This document shows, in pieces, positions 37,222 to 46,771 of a DNA stretch of 64,000 nt; within the stretch, counting starts at the first letter, position 1, and every line of letters starts with the position of its first letter. The notes below the pieces were generated by a model. The model worked only from the letters and a program-made list of their open reading frames with translations, made no database searches and was not told where the DNA came from. Source of the DNA: Aureispira sp. CCB-E (GTDB lineage Bacteria > Bacteroidota > Bacteroidia > Chitinophagales > Saprospiraceae); the NCBI RefSeq assembly GCF_031326345.1, contig NZ_CP133671.1, positions 1,984,001 to 2,048,000 of the forward strand, read 5' to 3'. A program made the position numbers and the translations under genes.

Positions 37222-38268
37222 ATGCCTGGGAGATCCTTTAACTCTGGAAATTATCGCCATGGATTTAATGGAAAGGAAAATGACCATCACTGGGGCGACC
37301 AGCTTATCCAAGATTATGGCTTTAGATTGTATAATCCTGCTATTGCTAAGTTCCTTAGCGTTGATCCATTAACAAGGATGTATCCAATGCTTACTCCTTA
37401 TCAGTTTGCTTCTAATAGCTCAATTGCCAATATAGATTTAGATGGTCTGGAAGCTTCCTCTAGCATTAGACTTACAGCTTCAGATGGTTCGTTAATTACA
37501 ATTCCTGCTGATTCAGATCCCATTATTATTACAGAAAAGACCAAAGATTTATATTTAAATTCTGGCAATTATACCACAGAAGAGTTTTATTCAAAATATC
37601 CCAAAAATACATTAGGGTCTTTTACTGTAGATGGACATGAATTTTATGCTTCTTATCATGGTGAAAATGGTGAGTTTACAGGTTATTATAGTCATACAGC
37701 TAATGAATACTATAATCAAAGTGACAAACCTATAAAATTAATTGAAACGCCATTCTTTAAAGGGTACACTCCTCTGCTTCATACCCCATCATCCGAAGGA
37801 ATATTTGAAGACCCAACAAGTGGTGTTATGGCAGACGCAATGGTAGCTAAGGATTATGCTAGTATGGCATCAGGGACAGGCATTTTTCTTGCTGTAACTA
37901 AAAAAGGAGTACAATTATTAGGAAAAGGCTTGAAAGGTGTATTAAATGGGACAAAGAAACTGTTCCAAAGGTATAAAATAGATGGTATTAATCATACTGC
38001 GGATGGAATGCCTCGAGTCAAAGCAACAAAAGGAAATAAGAAGTATGATATAACAGAGGGAAGAGTGAAAGAATACGTGCCTGAACCTAGAGCACCTTCT
38101 GGATGGAGACAGGCATCTTTCAAAGGGAAAAATGCTGAAAAAGTACCTTTTGGTACAAGAAGAATAGGTGGTGCAGGAAAAGGAAAAAAACGAACGCCAT
38201 CATTAAGAGAAAAAAGATTATTAAGAAAGGCTCACAAGAATTGTCCACAGTGTAAAAAATCATCGTAA
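37222..38268 (+). CDS. Orphan RHS tip with an unidentified C-terminal toxin domain
   Basis: Homology to the main RHS gene resumes at 37204 (YPFGWDMPGRSFNSGNY). A TAG stop at 37198 precedes it, and the first usable ATG is 37222, inside the conserved core. The core continues with GFNGKENDHHWG, YGFRLYNPAIAKFLSVDP and DLDGLEA, then a new tip of ~250 residues unlike the first. The tip's end is basic (GKGKKRTPSLREKRLLRKAH and CPQCKK), suggesting a nucleic-acid target, but I do not recognise the family. Without promoter or signal peptide it is probably a silent reserve tip, expressed only after recombination into the main gene. Immunity gene 2 follows 5 bases later. Confidence 0.8.
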   Translation: MPGRSFNSGNYRHGFNGKENDHHWGDQLIQDYGFRLYNPAIAKFLSVDPLTRMYPMLTPYQFASNSSIANIDLDGLEASSSIRLTASDGSLITIPADSDPIIITEKTKDLYLNSGNYTTEEFYSKYPKNTLGSFTVDGHEFYASYHGENGEFTGYYSHTANEYYNQSDKPIKLIETPFFKGYTPLLHTPSSEGIFEDPTSGVMADAMVAKDYASMASGTGIFLAVTKKGVQLLGKGLKGVLNGTKKLFQRYKIDGINHTADGMPRVKATKGNKKYDITEGRVKEYVPEPRAPSGWRQASFKGKNAEKVPFGTRRIGGAGKGKKRTPSLREKRLLRKAHKNCPQCKKSS

Positions 38269-38273
38269 TTTTT

Positions 38274-38750
38274 ATGAACAACTTGAATTTAGTTATAGAA
38301 GGTTATAGAAAATTTTTGAATGCTTCTTGGGAAGCTTTTGAAGAACAAACTTTAGCTTTTAGTCATGATACAGAAGAAGATCAGAATAATTGGTTACAGG
38401 CTAATTGGGAAATCTTAGTTGAATCTAATGTATGTGATTGGGATGAATACTTAGAAGAATACGGAAATGGAGCTGATTGTAATGTGAATAGTGATAGAGT
38501 GACAAAACCTAAGGCTAAGGCTACCCATAGTATAATATGCTCTTCAAAGGATAATAATTTAGTGACAGACTTTTTTACAAAAGAGAAAGTATTATTGGAT
38601 GAAATGAGTTTTTCGAAATTTATCTCTGTAAAGAACAATAAGTATACAGATCAACCACCTTTTGATTGGGTTTTGCTAGAGAATGGAAATGAGTTTTCAA
38701 TAATAGAGTTAAACAAGGTCGTATTTAAAAAAGTTATTAAAGTTAGTTAG
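38274..38750 (+). CDS. Putative immunity protein for the orphan RHS tip
   Basis: The 158-aa product follows the orphan tip at 5 bases, in the position that immunity genes always take. It is acidic and Trp-rich, with SWEAFEEQTLAFSHDTEEDQ, NNWLQANWEILVES and CDWDEYLEEYGNGADCN in the first half and a strand-rich second half. I do not recognise its family; the assignment as immunity protein rests on position. It may be expressed on its own to protect against siblings carrying that toxin, since the tip gene has no obvious promoter. Confidence 0.65.
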   Translation: MNNLNLVIEGYRKFLNASWEAFEEQTLAFSHDTEEDQNNWLQANWEILVESNVCDWDEYLEEYGNGADCNVNSDRVTKPKAKATHSIICSSKDNNLVTDFFTKEKVLLDEMSFSKFISVKNNKYTDQPPFDWVLLENGNEFSIIELNKVVFKKVIKVS

Positions 38751-38774
38751 AAGCAGTTAAAGGAATGGACTAAG

Positions 38775-39327
38775 GTATTCCACCTCAGAAGCCAACAGAC
38801 TAGAACCACGCCAGTAGCAAAAGGCTACCACTGCGCTAGTCGCTATGTTCTGTCATGTTTCTAGTGTTTGCCATGTTCGGTTTCATGCAGCTTCTCATGC
38901 TTATATTGGTGTCAAGTATGCCACATACAAGCGTTACAGCTGCTTAGTTTGTGTACCGTTATGGGAGCTGTCAGGCATCAGATATTCTTTTCAATTGAAA
39001 ATAAAACTATCGGTAAATACTTGCATAAAAAATCCCCTTCGACCAAGAGCTGAAGGGGATTTTTATGTAGTGCTCTATTGCTGTGATCACAGCTTTCCTA
39101 TAGCACACCTGTCACTCCGTCCACAAGTGGTTCTCTACACCAAACAGCCACAGGCTGTTTGCCCTAGACGGGTTCGTTTCGTTCATACTTACGGTACATA
39201 CAGCCCTGTCGGGGCTTTCGTTCACGTTTTTTACTTACAGCCTAGTCGGCTGTAAACTTTAATTATTTGCCAGTCGCTGCTCTCGCTACATGGCAGCCGC
39301 TGCGTCTGTCAAAAATTAAAGGGAATT
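38775..39327. repeat. Left end of unit B, hairpin-rich
   Basis: It begins with the same block as unit A (CAGAAGCCAACAGACTAGAA near 38791) and the hairpin GTAGC-AAAA-GGCTAC-type stem at 38814-38829, where the paired bases differ from unit A yet still pair. A strong terminator-like stem AATCCCCTTC/GAAGGGGATT with A/T tails lies at 39031-39064. From 39065 the sequence is nearly identical to unit A, including the AAACAGCC/GGCTGTTT and TTACAGCC/GGCTGTAA hairpins. Open frames here are repeat by-products. Confidence 0.7.
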
Positions 39328-39639
39328 TTAGTTGTTAAAATCTAAGTCATCATTAGGATTGAGTTGCCGTCTAACATGAAAAACTCTAAGAATCATCAAT
39401 AAATATTCAGCTATAACGTGATAGATCACTCTATAATTTCCTGCATTGACGTGACGAATATTTTTATCATCTTTCAGCTCTGGAATTGGTCGACCTCTAA
39501 GAGGCTGAACTTTTAAGCCTTCGACTTGCTGGAAGATTTGCCCCATTTGCTTACTGGAAGGGTATTGATTATAATATTCTTCAATTTCTTCTAAATCATT
39601 TAATGCTCTTGTAGAGTATTTAACCGTTACTTTAGCCAT
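39328..39639 (-). CDS. ParE/RelE-type toxin, unit B
   Basis: This is a 103-aa protein identical in sequence to the unit A toxin, with only silent changes in the gene. The RelE/ParE core strands and the C-terminal VFHVRRQ are intact. The pair remains whole although the rest of unit B is broken, as expected if losing the antitoxin is harmful. It overlaps its antitoxin by 13 bases. Confidence 0.88.
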   Translation of the reverse strand: MAKVTVKYSTRALNDLEEIEEYYNQYPSSKQMGQIFQQVEGLKVQPLRGRPIPELKDDKNIRHVNAGNYRVIYHVIAEYLLMILRVFHVRRQLNPNDDLDFNN

Positions 39640-39863
39640 TTTTTGAATCGTTCTTTTACTTCTTCTTCAGAATGAAATTTACCTTCTTCAACTTCTTTCA
39701 AAGCATCTTTGATGCCTTGAATTTCTTCTTCTGTTGGAACCCAATTATCTTCTTGTTGTTGGGCTTGAAAAACAAGTTGTTCAATGGCTGTGATAATATT
39801 TTCATCACTCAAGTCGAATAAAGCTTGAGCAAGTGCGATTTTTCTAGCTTCTATTGAAATCAT
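39627..39863 (-). CDS. Antitoxin, unit B
   Basis: The 78-aa acidic antitoxin is identical to that of unit A and encoded just before, and overlapping, the toxin gene. Having two identical toxin-antitoxin pairs 8 kb apart means loss of one unit is buffered by the other. Confidence 0.8.
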   Translation of the reverse strand: MISIEARKIALAQALFDLSDENIITAIEQLVFQAQQQEDNWVPTEEEIQGIKDALKEVEEGKFHSEEEVKERFKKWLK

Positions 39864-39874
39864 GTATTGTTAAT

Positions 39875-40207
39875 TTAGGTGTAAGCAAATCTAGATTTAG
39901 CGTCTCGAATAAGTGCATTTAGTGTAAATAATATATGCTCTTTTTCTTTTTTAGGTAATTGTTGTAAACTTAAAACTTGCTCAACAATATCTTTATCAAG
40001 CTCTTGGTCAACTTTACCAACTAAATAATCTAAAGAAACTTCTAATACTTCTGACAGTTTAGCTGCTAACTCCATAGATGGTTTTGCTAAATCTCTTTCG
40101 TATCGACTAATGATATTAGTATGAACTCCAATTTTTTCTGCTAACTCAGCCTGAGAAAGTTGTTTTAACTTCCTCAAGGTAGCCAATCTATTTTTAAAAT
40201 CACTCAT
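39875..40207 (-). CDS. XRE-family regulator, unit B
   Basis: The 110-aa helix-turn-helix protein is identical to the unit A copy (SQAELAEKIGVHTNIISRYE at residues ~18-37). It would bind both divergent control regions, so regulation of units A and B should be cross-linked. Confidence 0.9.
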   Translation of the reverse strand: MSDFKNRLATLRKLKQLSQAELAEKIGVHTNIISRYERDLAKPSMELAAKLSEVLEVSLDYLVGKVDQELDKDIVEQVLSLQQLPKKEKEHILFTLNALIRDAKSRFAYT

Positions 40208-40208
40208 A

Positions 40209-40328
40209 AGTGTTTATTTTTTGCTTTGAATGTGTCTTTTTTATAAAAATACTACTTTTTTAGTGTTAAAAAAAATATTAAAAATTGGCTTGTTAGATAT
40301 TTTTAATTAGATTTACACACTAAAGTGT
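40209..40328. promoter_or_regulatory. Divergent control region with AGTGT half-sites, unit B
   Basis: Same layout as unit A, with the palindrome ACACT-AA-AGTGT at 40317-40328 and two further AGTGT copies upstream of it. The sites are conserved base for base. Confidence 0.45.
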
Positions 40329-42251
40329 TAATTTAGTTAAATTTTATTTTTCAAAAGAAATTTTTTTAGACGTCTAAGGGAATTTGCAAACCCTATCAAA
40401 ATGACAATAGACCAAATCAAGGAAGGCTTAAACATAAAAGATGTTTTAGCTCATTACGGAATAGTAATAAACAAGAATCAACACATCAATTGCCCGTTTC
40501 ACGAAGATAAGACCCCAAGTATGAAAGTATATGCAGAAACGAACACGGTGTATTGCTTTAGTGGAAATTGCTCTACGCATGGCAGGAGTTTAGATGTAAT
40601 TGAATTTGTAATAGAGAAAGAAAACTGCACCAAACACGAAGCTATTTTAAAATGTAAATCTATGTTGAATTATGAAGTTCCAGAACTAAAAACAAAGCCC
40701 AATGACATTTTAAAAGTTCTATGGGCTGAATTTGTGAGCAGTTATAAAAACTCAAAAGTCAAGGCTTATGCAGCGAAACGAGGTATTGAACGGGTAGAAA
40801 TTGGTTACAACTCTGGGCGATGGCACAAAAAGAAGAGCGTGAGTGATCAGCAGATCAAAGCAGCTCAAGAAGTTTCTTATTTATTGCCAGCGATGCAAGG
40901 GAAAGGGCATCGAGTATGGGCGAAGGAATGTTTGATTTTTGCTTTGCGGAATGCTGCTAATGAAGTGGTTAGTTTTTATGGGCGTTCGGTGAATGGAGAG
41001 GGGCATTTTTACCTAAAAGATAGATCAGGTTTATATCCCTCTTATCTAAAGTTGGAGACTAAAAAAGTGATCTTAACGGAAAGTATTATAGATGCCGCAA
41101 GCTTGTTAAATATTGCTACCATCGTAGAGAATTACAGCGTTTTGGCATTGTATGGAACGAATGGATTAACGTCCAATCATCGAGCAGCCTTAGCGAACTT
41201 AAAAGATTTAGAAGAAATTGTTTTGCTATTGGATGGGGATGATGCAGGGAAAAAGGCAAGCGAAAAGCTAGGGGATTATTTATCAAAAGAATATCCCAAT
41301 ACAGTTATCAAAATCGTAGAATTACCCAACAATACAGATGTAAATGAGCTTTGGGTGAATCATTTAAGCGAAGCCTTGTTTTTAGATTTATTGGAGCAAT
41401 CGAGCGTTCTTAAATGTATCGAAAAGCCAAGTTTAGACTTGAAGATAATCAACTCAAATTATTACACTTATGAAACGGAAAAGCTAAAAATAGAAGTGTT
41501 GGGGGGTATAAATATAGAGCAATTAGACAAGCTGACTTGCACCTTGAGATTGACCAGAAAACCCAAGCGCAACGCCTTGGATAAGTTGCGCCAAAGCTTG
41601 AACTTATACCATAGTGGACAGGTTCGAGGTTTGGTCAAACGAGTGCAAGAAGAATTTGAATTACCCATGCAGGAGCTTCGCTTGTTGTTTGCAGATCTGA
41701 TTGAAAATCTAGAATTGTATAGAAGTCGAGAGCAGGGAGCAGGAGAGGAGAACCAAGTTGAAGCAAGAGTCTTGAGTCCAGGGCGAAAAAAAATAGCCTT
41801 GGATTATGCAAAAGCTGAAAACTTGATGCAACATACGTGGGATGATTTAGGAAAGGTGGGGGTTGTTGGCGAGCGCATGAGTGCGATGATTATGTACTTG
41901 TGTTTTAGCTCTAGAAAGTTGTCAAAGCCTTTGCACATCATTAGTTTAGGTAGTAGTGGAAGTGGCAAAACGCATTTACAAGAAACGATTGCGGAGCTGA
42001 TCCCAGAACAGGAAATTATGAGCATTACCAGTTTATCAGATAATGCGATGTATTATTATCCAGATGGGGCATTAGAACATAGTTTGTTTTTGATCGAGGA
42101 TATGGATGGCATGAGTGAAGAGGCTAATTATGCTTTGCGAGAGTTAAAAAGCAAAGGGGAGTTGAGCCGAGATATACCCGTGAAAGATTATAAAGGGAAG
42201 TTGACGACTCAAAAAGTATATGTAAAAGGACCGATATGTTTTGCAGGTTGT

Positions 42252-43673
42252 CAGCAATTCTAACGATAAACAGAATTATATGATAAAATAAGATTTAAGT
42301 TCATTGAAAAAGGAACGTACATTTACTAAAAAGTAAACGATGTACGACAAATTAGTAGAAATAGTATCCAAAGAGTTTCACCAAGTTCCAGACCATCGAA
42401 AAGGACATACAGAATATTTGCTACATGATTGTTTAATGGGAGCATTTGCTATGTTTGGTCTAAAAGATCCATCATTATTGAGTTTTATAGATAATGCCAT
42501 TCATCGTAAGGACAATTTAGAACAAGTCTTTAAAATTAGTAAGCTTCCAACAGATAATGGGATGCGAAAAATTTTAGATGCTGTCCAACCATCTGTTTTT
42601 CAACCTACTTTTAAAACAATCTTTGAACATTTGGAAAGGCTCAAAATACTCGAAAGTAGAAGATACTTAGACCAACATTTGCTAGTAAGTGTTGATGCCA
42701 CAGGTACATTTTCTTCCAATAAGATTGGTTGTTCTCAATGTTTAACAAAGAAAAGAAAAAATGGTACAATAGAACATCATCACCAATTGTTAGCAGCGAG
42801 TGTAGTTCATCCTAATTTCAAGACCGTTTTTCCTGTTTTTGGAGAAGCAATAACGCGGCAGGATGGTTCAAAAAAGAATGATTGTGAACGAAAGGCATGT
42901 AAACGATTATTTCCACATTTACGCAGCATACTGCCAAAAGAAAAGATCTTAATTCTTTTAGATGCTTTATATGCTGATGGTCCAACTATTAAAGCACTTC
43001 AAGCACAAGATATCCAAATGGATTACATCATAGTAATCAAGGAAGGATATGTTTTGGAACAAGTTAAGCAACTTAGAAAAAAGGATAGTTTGCATCAGTG
43101 TCAATACCAGAAAAATGAAAAGACTCTGTGTCGATACAGGTGGGCATCTAACCTCATTCTAAATGGCGCAAACCAAGATATTATCGTAAACTATTTAGAA
43201 TACGAAGAATATGATTTAGAAAAAGATAAAGTGGTTTATTCCAATAAGTGGATTACCAACCTAACTTTGACTAAATCAAATGTTTCATCTATTGCCACAG
43301 CTGGAAGAGCACGTTGGAAAATTGAAAATGAGACATTTAACACCTTGAAGAATCAAGACTACAATTTGGAACATAATTATGGTCATGGAAAATTCTACTT
43401 ATCAACAGTATTTGCTTTGATTATGCTATTAGCATTTTTTGTTGACCAGATTACAAGGGCTGTTGATGAAAGTTTTGAACAAGCCTTAAAAGAAGCAAAA
43501 ACATTGCGTGATTTAAGGCAGAAAGTTCGAGTACTCTTTGATTTTATTCCTACTATTTCAATGAACTTAATCTATCAAATAATCGCTAGAAAGGTCAATA
43601 TTCGACCTCAATTAGAATAGCTATTTGATATTATTATTATTTAATATATTTTCTTACATCGTTAGAATTGCTG
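42252..43673 (+). mobile_element. Insertion sequence, copy 2 of the 1,422-bp element
   Basis: The terminal inverted repeats CAGCAATTCTAACGAT bound the copy, and the 9-bp duplication GCAGGTTGT lies at 42243-42251 and 43674-43682. Compared with unit A, the target was GCAGGTTGTACAAC in the primase gene. Orientation is opposite to copies 1 and 3. Confidence 0.96.
42340..43620 (+). CDS. DDE transposase (IS4/ISNCY-like), copy 2
   Basis: The 426-aa transposase is identical to the protein of copies 1 and 3, with the same DDE motifs. Its coding strand agrees with the primase gene that it interrupts. Being identical and undamaged, it is probably functional and recent. Confidence 0.9.
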   Translation: MYDKLVEIVSKEFHQVPDHRKGHTEYLLHDCLMGAFAMFGLKDPSLLSFIDNAIHRKDNLEQVFKISKLPTDNGMRKILDAVQPSVFQPTFKTIFEHLERLKILESRRYLDQHLLVSVDATGTFSSNKIGCSQCLTKKRKNGTIEHHHQLLAASVVHPNFKTVFPVFGEAITRQDGSKKNDCERKACKRLFPHLRSILPKEKILILLDALYADGPTIKALQAQDIQMDYIIVIKEGYVLEQVKQLRKKDSLHQCQYQKNEKTLCRYRWASNLILNGANQDIIVNYLEYEEYDLEKDKVVYSNKWITNLTLTKSNVSSIATAGRARWKIENETFNTLKNQDYNLEHNYGHGKFYLSTVFALIMLLAFFVDQITRAVDESFEQALKEAKTLRDLRQKVRVLFDFIPTISMNLIYQIIARKVNIRPQLE

Positions 43674-44497
43674 GCAGGTTGTACAACAAGAGAAAAGATA
43701 TACGAGGATAATGCAAACCGCTGCTTGCTCTTATATAGAAATGAATCGAAGGCGCACAAAGAGGCTGTGATGGCTGCGCAGCGTAAAGCCTCGGCAGGGA
43801 AAATAAATGAGTTGGAACAACAGAAAATCAAGGATTTATTTAAAGATGTGCAGATGTTGTTAAAGCCTATAAAAGTGGTGAATCCTTATGCAGAACAGTT
43901 AATCTTGCCTGAGAAGGTCTTTAAGCCTTTGAGAACGAATGCGCATTATCTGAAATTTATTGAAGTGATAACGTTCTATCATCAACACCAAAGAGTAATG
44001 AAAACGAGTCAATCAGGTACAAAATATATAGAAACGACGATAGAAGATATTGAGTGGGCGAACAAATTAATGAAAGATGTTTTGTTGTCCAAAAGTGATG
44101 AGTTGAGTTGGGGAGTACGGCAGTTTTTGGAGAAGCTTAAAAAGTGGATGCAAGCAAATAAATTAGAGAGTTTTACAGGCAAGGAAGTTCGCAAAAGTAT
44201 TAGAATCGCTCCAAGTACGCTAACTAAATATCTGTATATCTTACGCCAATATGGTTTGGTAGAAATACTCGGAGGAAGTCGCCACAATGGTTTTAAATAT
44301 CTACTCAATGCGTCTGATGATTATGATAAAATGCGTCAAGACTTATCTAAAGTATTAGACAAAGTTCTACAATCTATTAAAAATAAGGAAGTTAACTAAT
44401 TATGTAGTAACTACAAACCTTTGGTGGCTAGTTAATCAACTGAAAGATAACTTGTTATCAATATTAACTATGTAACTAGGCAAAAGGGTGAGCGGGT

Positions 44498-45418
44498 ATG
44501 AAAAAATTAATCTTAAAAACAACAAGCTATCAAGCCTTAGAACAAGCTTTTAGAAGTTGGTTAATAGCCTTGGGATATAGTGAAAGTACTTGTTACAATC
44601 TGCCAACTTTGGTTCGAGAATTTTTGCATTATCAAGAGCAGCAAAAGAAGGAGTTAAAAGACTGGCAACCGACGGATTTTAAAGCTTTTATGGAGCATTG
44701 TAAAAGAAGAAAGAACGAACGTAGAGCAGGGGCATTGAGTAGCAATCATCTAAATAAAATCGCTCATGCTTTGGACTTGTTACAGCAGTATTTAAACAAG
44801 ATTAATCAAGTTGATTTTTATTATAAAATAACTCGTCTGAAATCCGAAACGAAGGTTTTACAAATCTTTAGTAAGCAGCAAATTAAAGAACTTTATGAGG
44901 CTTGTGATGAAACCTTGATGGGGTATAGAAATCGAGTGCTGTTAGGGCTTTGTTATGGTTGTGGACTGCGAAGAAGTGAAGCGGTCAACTTAGAAATGAG
45001 TGATTTATGGTGGGATAAAAGCTTGCTGCAAGTGCGAAAAACTAAGACAAAGAAAAGCCGTTTAGTTCCGATGACCAAGCAGTTACAAGCAGATTTTTAT
45101 TATTATCAACAACAGATTAGACCACTCTTGATTAAAGAGAAAGAGCCACCTTATTTTTTGTTGAGTAATCGAGGCAGAAAGCTAGGCAAACAAACGCTTT
45201 ACAAGAGTTTTGTAAGCTTGTTAAAAACAATAGATTTACCTCCAACAGGTTTGCACACTTTGCGCCATAGTATAGCCTCTCATTTAGCAGCATCAGGAAT
45301 GGCAAGCGAGCAGATTGCTCAATTTTTAGGGCATCAGACCCTAGACTCTACTCAAATCTATGTGCATTTAAAATCCTCCAATTATGAAGATAAAAACCTA
45401 TCTACAAAGTTTGTATAA
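44498..45418 (+). CDS. Tyrosine recombinase 1, unit B
   Basis: The 306-aa recombinase is intact, with R158, H253, R256, H279 and Y288 all present. Changes from unit A cluster near the N-terminus (TTSYQALEQAFRSWLIALGY against TVSYQALEQAFKSWLIALGY), plus single changes such as Lys72 for Thr, Pro249 for Gln and Tyr296 for Asp. It is the only complete recombinase gene of unit B and could act on both units. Confidence 0.9.
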   Translation: MKKLILKTTSYQALEQAFRSWLIALGYSESTCYNLPTLVREFLHYQEQQKKELKDWQPTDFKAFMEHCKRRKNERRAGALSSNHLNKIAHALDLLQQYLNKINQVDFYYKITRLKSETKVLQIFSKQQIKELYEACDETLMGYRNRVLLGLCYGCGLRRSEAVNLEMSDLWWDKSLLQVRKTKTKKSRLVPMTKQLQADFYYYQQQIRPLLIKEKEPPYFLLSNRGRKLGKQTLYKSFVSLLKTIDLPPTGLHTLRHSIASHLAASGMASEQIAQFLGHQTLDSTQIYVHLKSSNYEDKNLSTKFV

Positions 45419-45613
45419 ATCAAGCACAGCGACCTCTTATCATTTAGAATGGTTGGACTTTGAAAGCTTTGTAAATCAGTTGAATATTAGTATTAAATCT
45501 ATTGATTACCAACTACTGTTGGATTATGTTCAAGCACTTCAAAAGAGAAACTTAAAGCCTGTAAGCATCAATAGAAAGCTGTTGATTATAGAGCAAGTGT
45601 TTAAGTATTTATT

Positions 45614-46771
45614 CTAAGTACAGGACAAAAAATGGAGAAATTGAAAAATTAGTAAATTAGTAGTTGCGAAATCACTATTTACAAACTTCAATAACTCCGA
45701 ATGAAAGATACAGAAAAAGTTCTTAAAGATATATTATCTGATCATTTTGCTGGTCAAAGTCAGCGATTGACCATGTTGAGTAAGCTGGTTATTTCCATAA
45801 TAAAAATGAGCAGCATTAGCTATGCTCAACTTTCGCTGGTATTGAACCCTTTTGCAAAACGAGAATCTAATTTCAAAAGGATTCAACGTTTCATGAAAGA
45901 ATACAAATTCTGTCGTAAGTGCTATATTCAATTAGTTTGGAAACTCATTGTTTTTAGTAATCAGTGGGTAGCTCTGAGCATTGATAGAACCAATTGGAAA
46001 TTTGGGAAAATCAACATCAATATTTTACTAATAGGTATTAGCTATAATGGAACAGCAATACCACTTATTTGGACTCTATTAGACAAAAGAGGTAACTCTT
46101 CTCAACAGGAACGGATAGATTTAATGCAAAGCTTGATGAGTCATTTAACAATAAAGCAAAAAGGGCAAATCAAATATTTGTTAGCAGACCGTGAGTTTAT
46201 TGGTAATCAATGGATAAGCTATTTAAAATCTTTGCCTTTAATTTTTATTATTAGAATCCGAAGTAACAGTTTGATGCGAAAGTTTGGACAAATAAAAGAA
46301 GTAAAAGTTGGCAAATACTTTAGCCAATCAACTTTTAAAGCTTTGAGAAAACAAAGAATACTTTTCAAGCACCAACTTTATATTGGAGGTCAGAAACTAG
46401 GTAAATCTGAATGGCTTATTTTGATAAGTAACAAACCTATTTCAAAAGGTAAAAGAATTTATCAAGAACGCTGGGGAATCGAAGTTTTTTTCTCAGCTTG
46501 TAAAACAAGAGGATTTAATTTTGAGGATACTCATGTAACAGCACCATCTAGATTATCCAGTCTACTATTTCTTGTTGCAATAGCCTTTGTTTGGTCTTAT
46601 AAAACAGGAGAATGGTTAATCAAAAGAGGGGGTAAAATTCCAATAAAAAAACTAAAAACTCGAAAAGCTAAACTCTTTAGTATTTTTAGAATTGGCTTAG
46701 ATTATATCAAAGAACGTTTACTTAACTTTTTAACTTTATTTCAGGAATTAAAACTTTTGTCCTGTACTTAG
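45614..46771 (+). mobile_element. 1,158-bp IS4-like insertion sequence in recombinase 2 of unit B
   Basis: The ends are CTAAGTACAGGACAAAA and its complement, and a 9-bp target duplication GTATTTATT lies at 45605-45613 and 46772-46780. The target in unit A reads GTATTTATTACC without insertion. Confidence 0.95.
45701..46771 (+). CDS. IS4-family transposase of the 1,158-bp IS
   Basis: The 356-aa transposase has the IS4 pattern: first Asp in WVALSIDRTNWKFGK, second in YLLADREFIGNQW, and the YREK-type segment IYQERWGIEVFFSACKTRGF with the catalytic Glu. The stop codon TAG forms the last three bases of the element, within the right inverted repeat, so the transposase frame runs to the very end of the IS. 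No second copy is present in the window. Confidence 0.9.
   Translation: MKDTEKVLKDILSDHFAGQSQRLTMLSKLVISIIKMSSISYAQLSLVLNPFAKRESNFKRIQRFMKEYKFCRKCYIQLVWKLIVFSNQWVALSIDRTNWKFGKININILLIGISYNGTAIPLIWTLLDKRGNSSQQERIDLMQSLMSHLTIKQKGQIKYLLADREFIGNQWISYLKSLPLIFIIRIRSNSLMRKFGQIKEVKVGKYFSQSTFKALRKQRILFKHQLYIGGQKLGKSEWLILISNKPISKGKRIYQERWGIEVFFSACKTRGFNFEDTHVTAPSRLSSLLFLVAIAFVWSYKTGEWLIKRGGKIPIKKLKTRKAKLFSIFRIGLDYIKERLLNFLTLFQELKLLSCT

Larger units (their letters stand above)
40401..44399 (+). pseudogene. Primase/helicase of unit B, interrupted by an IS
   Basis: The gene matches the unit A primase/helicase, but a 1,422-bp IS (42252-43673) splits it in the ATPase part, just after the ICFAG segment. The 5' piece (40401-42251) keeps the CHC2, Toprim, Walker A and Walker B motifs; the 3' piece (43683-44399) carries the rest. 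The 9-bp target duplication GCAGGTTGT flanks the IS, and exact excision would restore the frame. The region around residues 330-350 differs from unit A in a dense cluster while most of the remainder is identical. A truncated protein of ~620 aa could still be made. Confidence 0.9.

Noticed and set aside
37181-37372. Small open frame overlapping the start of the orphan RHS tip
   Set aside because: It is a different reading frame of the conserved RHS core DNA; the YPFGW...GFNGKEND frame is the real one.
38845-39255. Open frame of 136 codons in the left end of unit B (and a similar one at 30888-31106)
   Set aside because: Lies in hairpin repeats, has no domain and is not kept between A and B; the translation is Cys/His-rich repeat by-product.
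30600-39300. CRISPR array among the short repeats
   Set aside because: The repeats are few, palindromic and irregularly spaced, vary in stem sequence and lack spacers of constant length; no cas gene is present.
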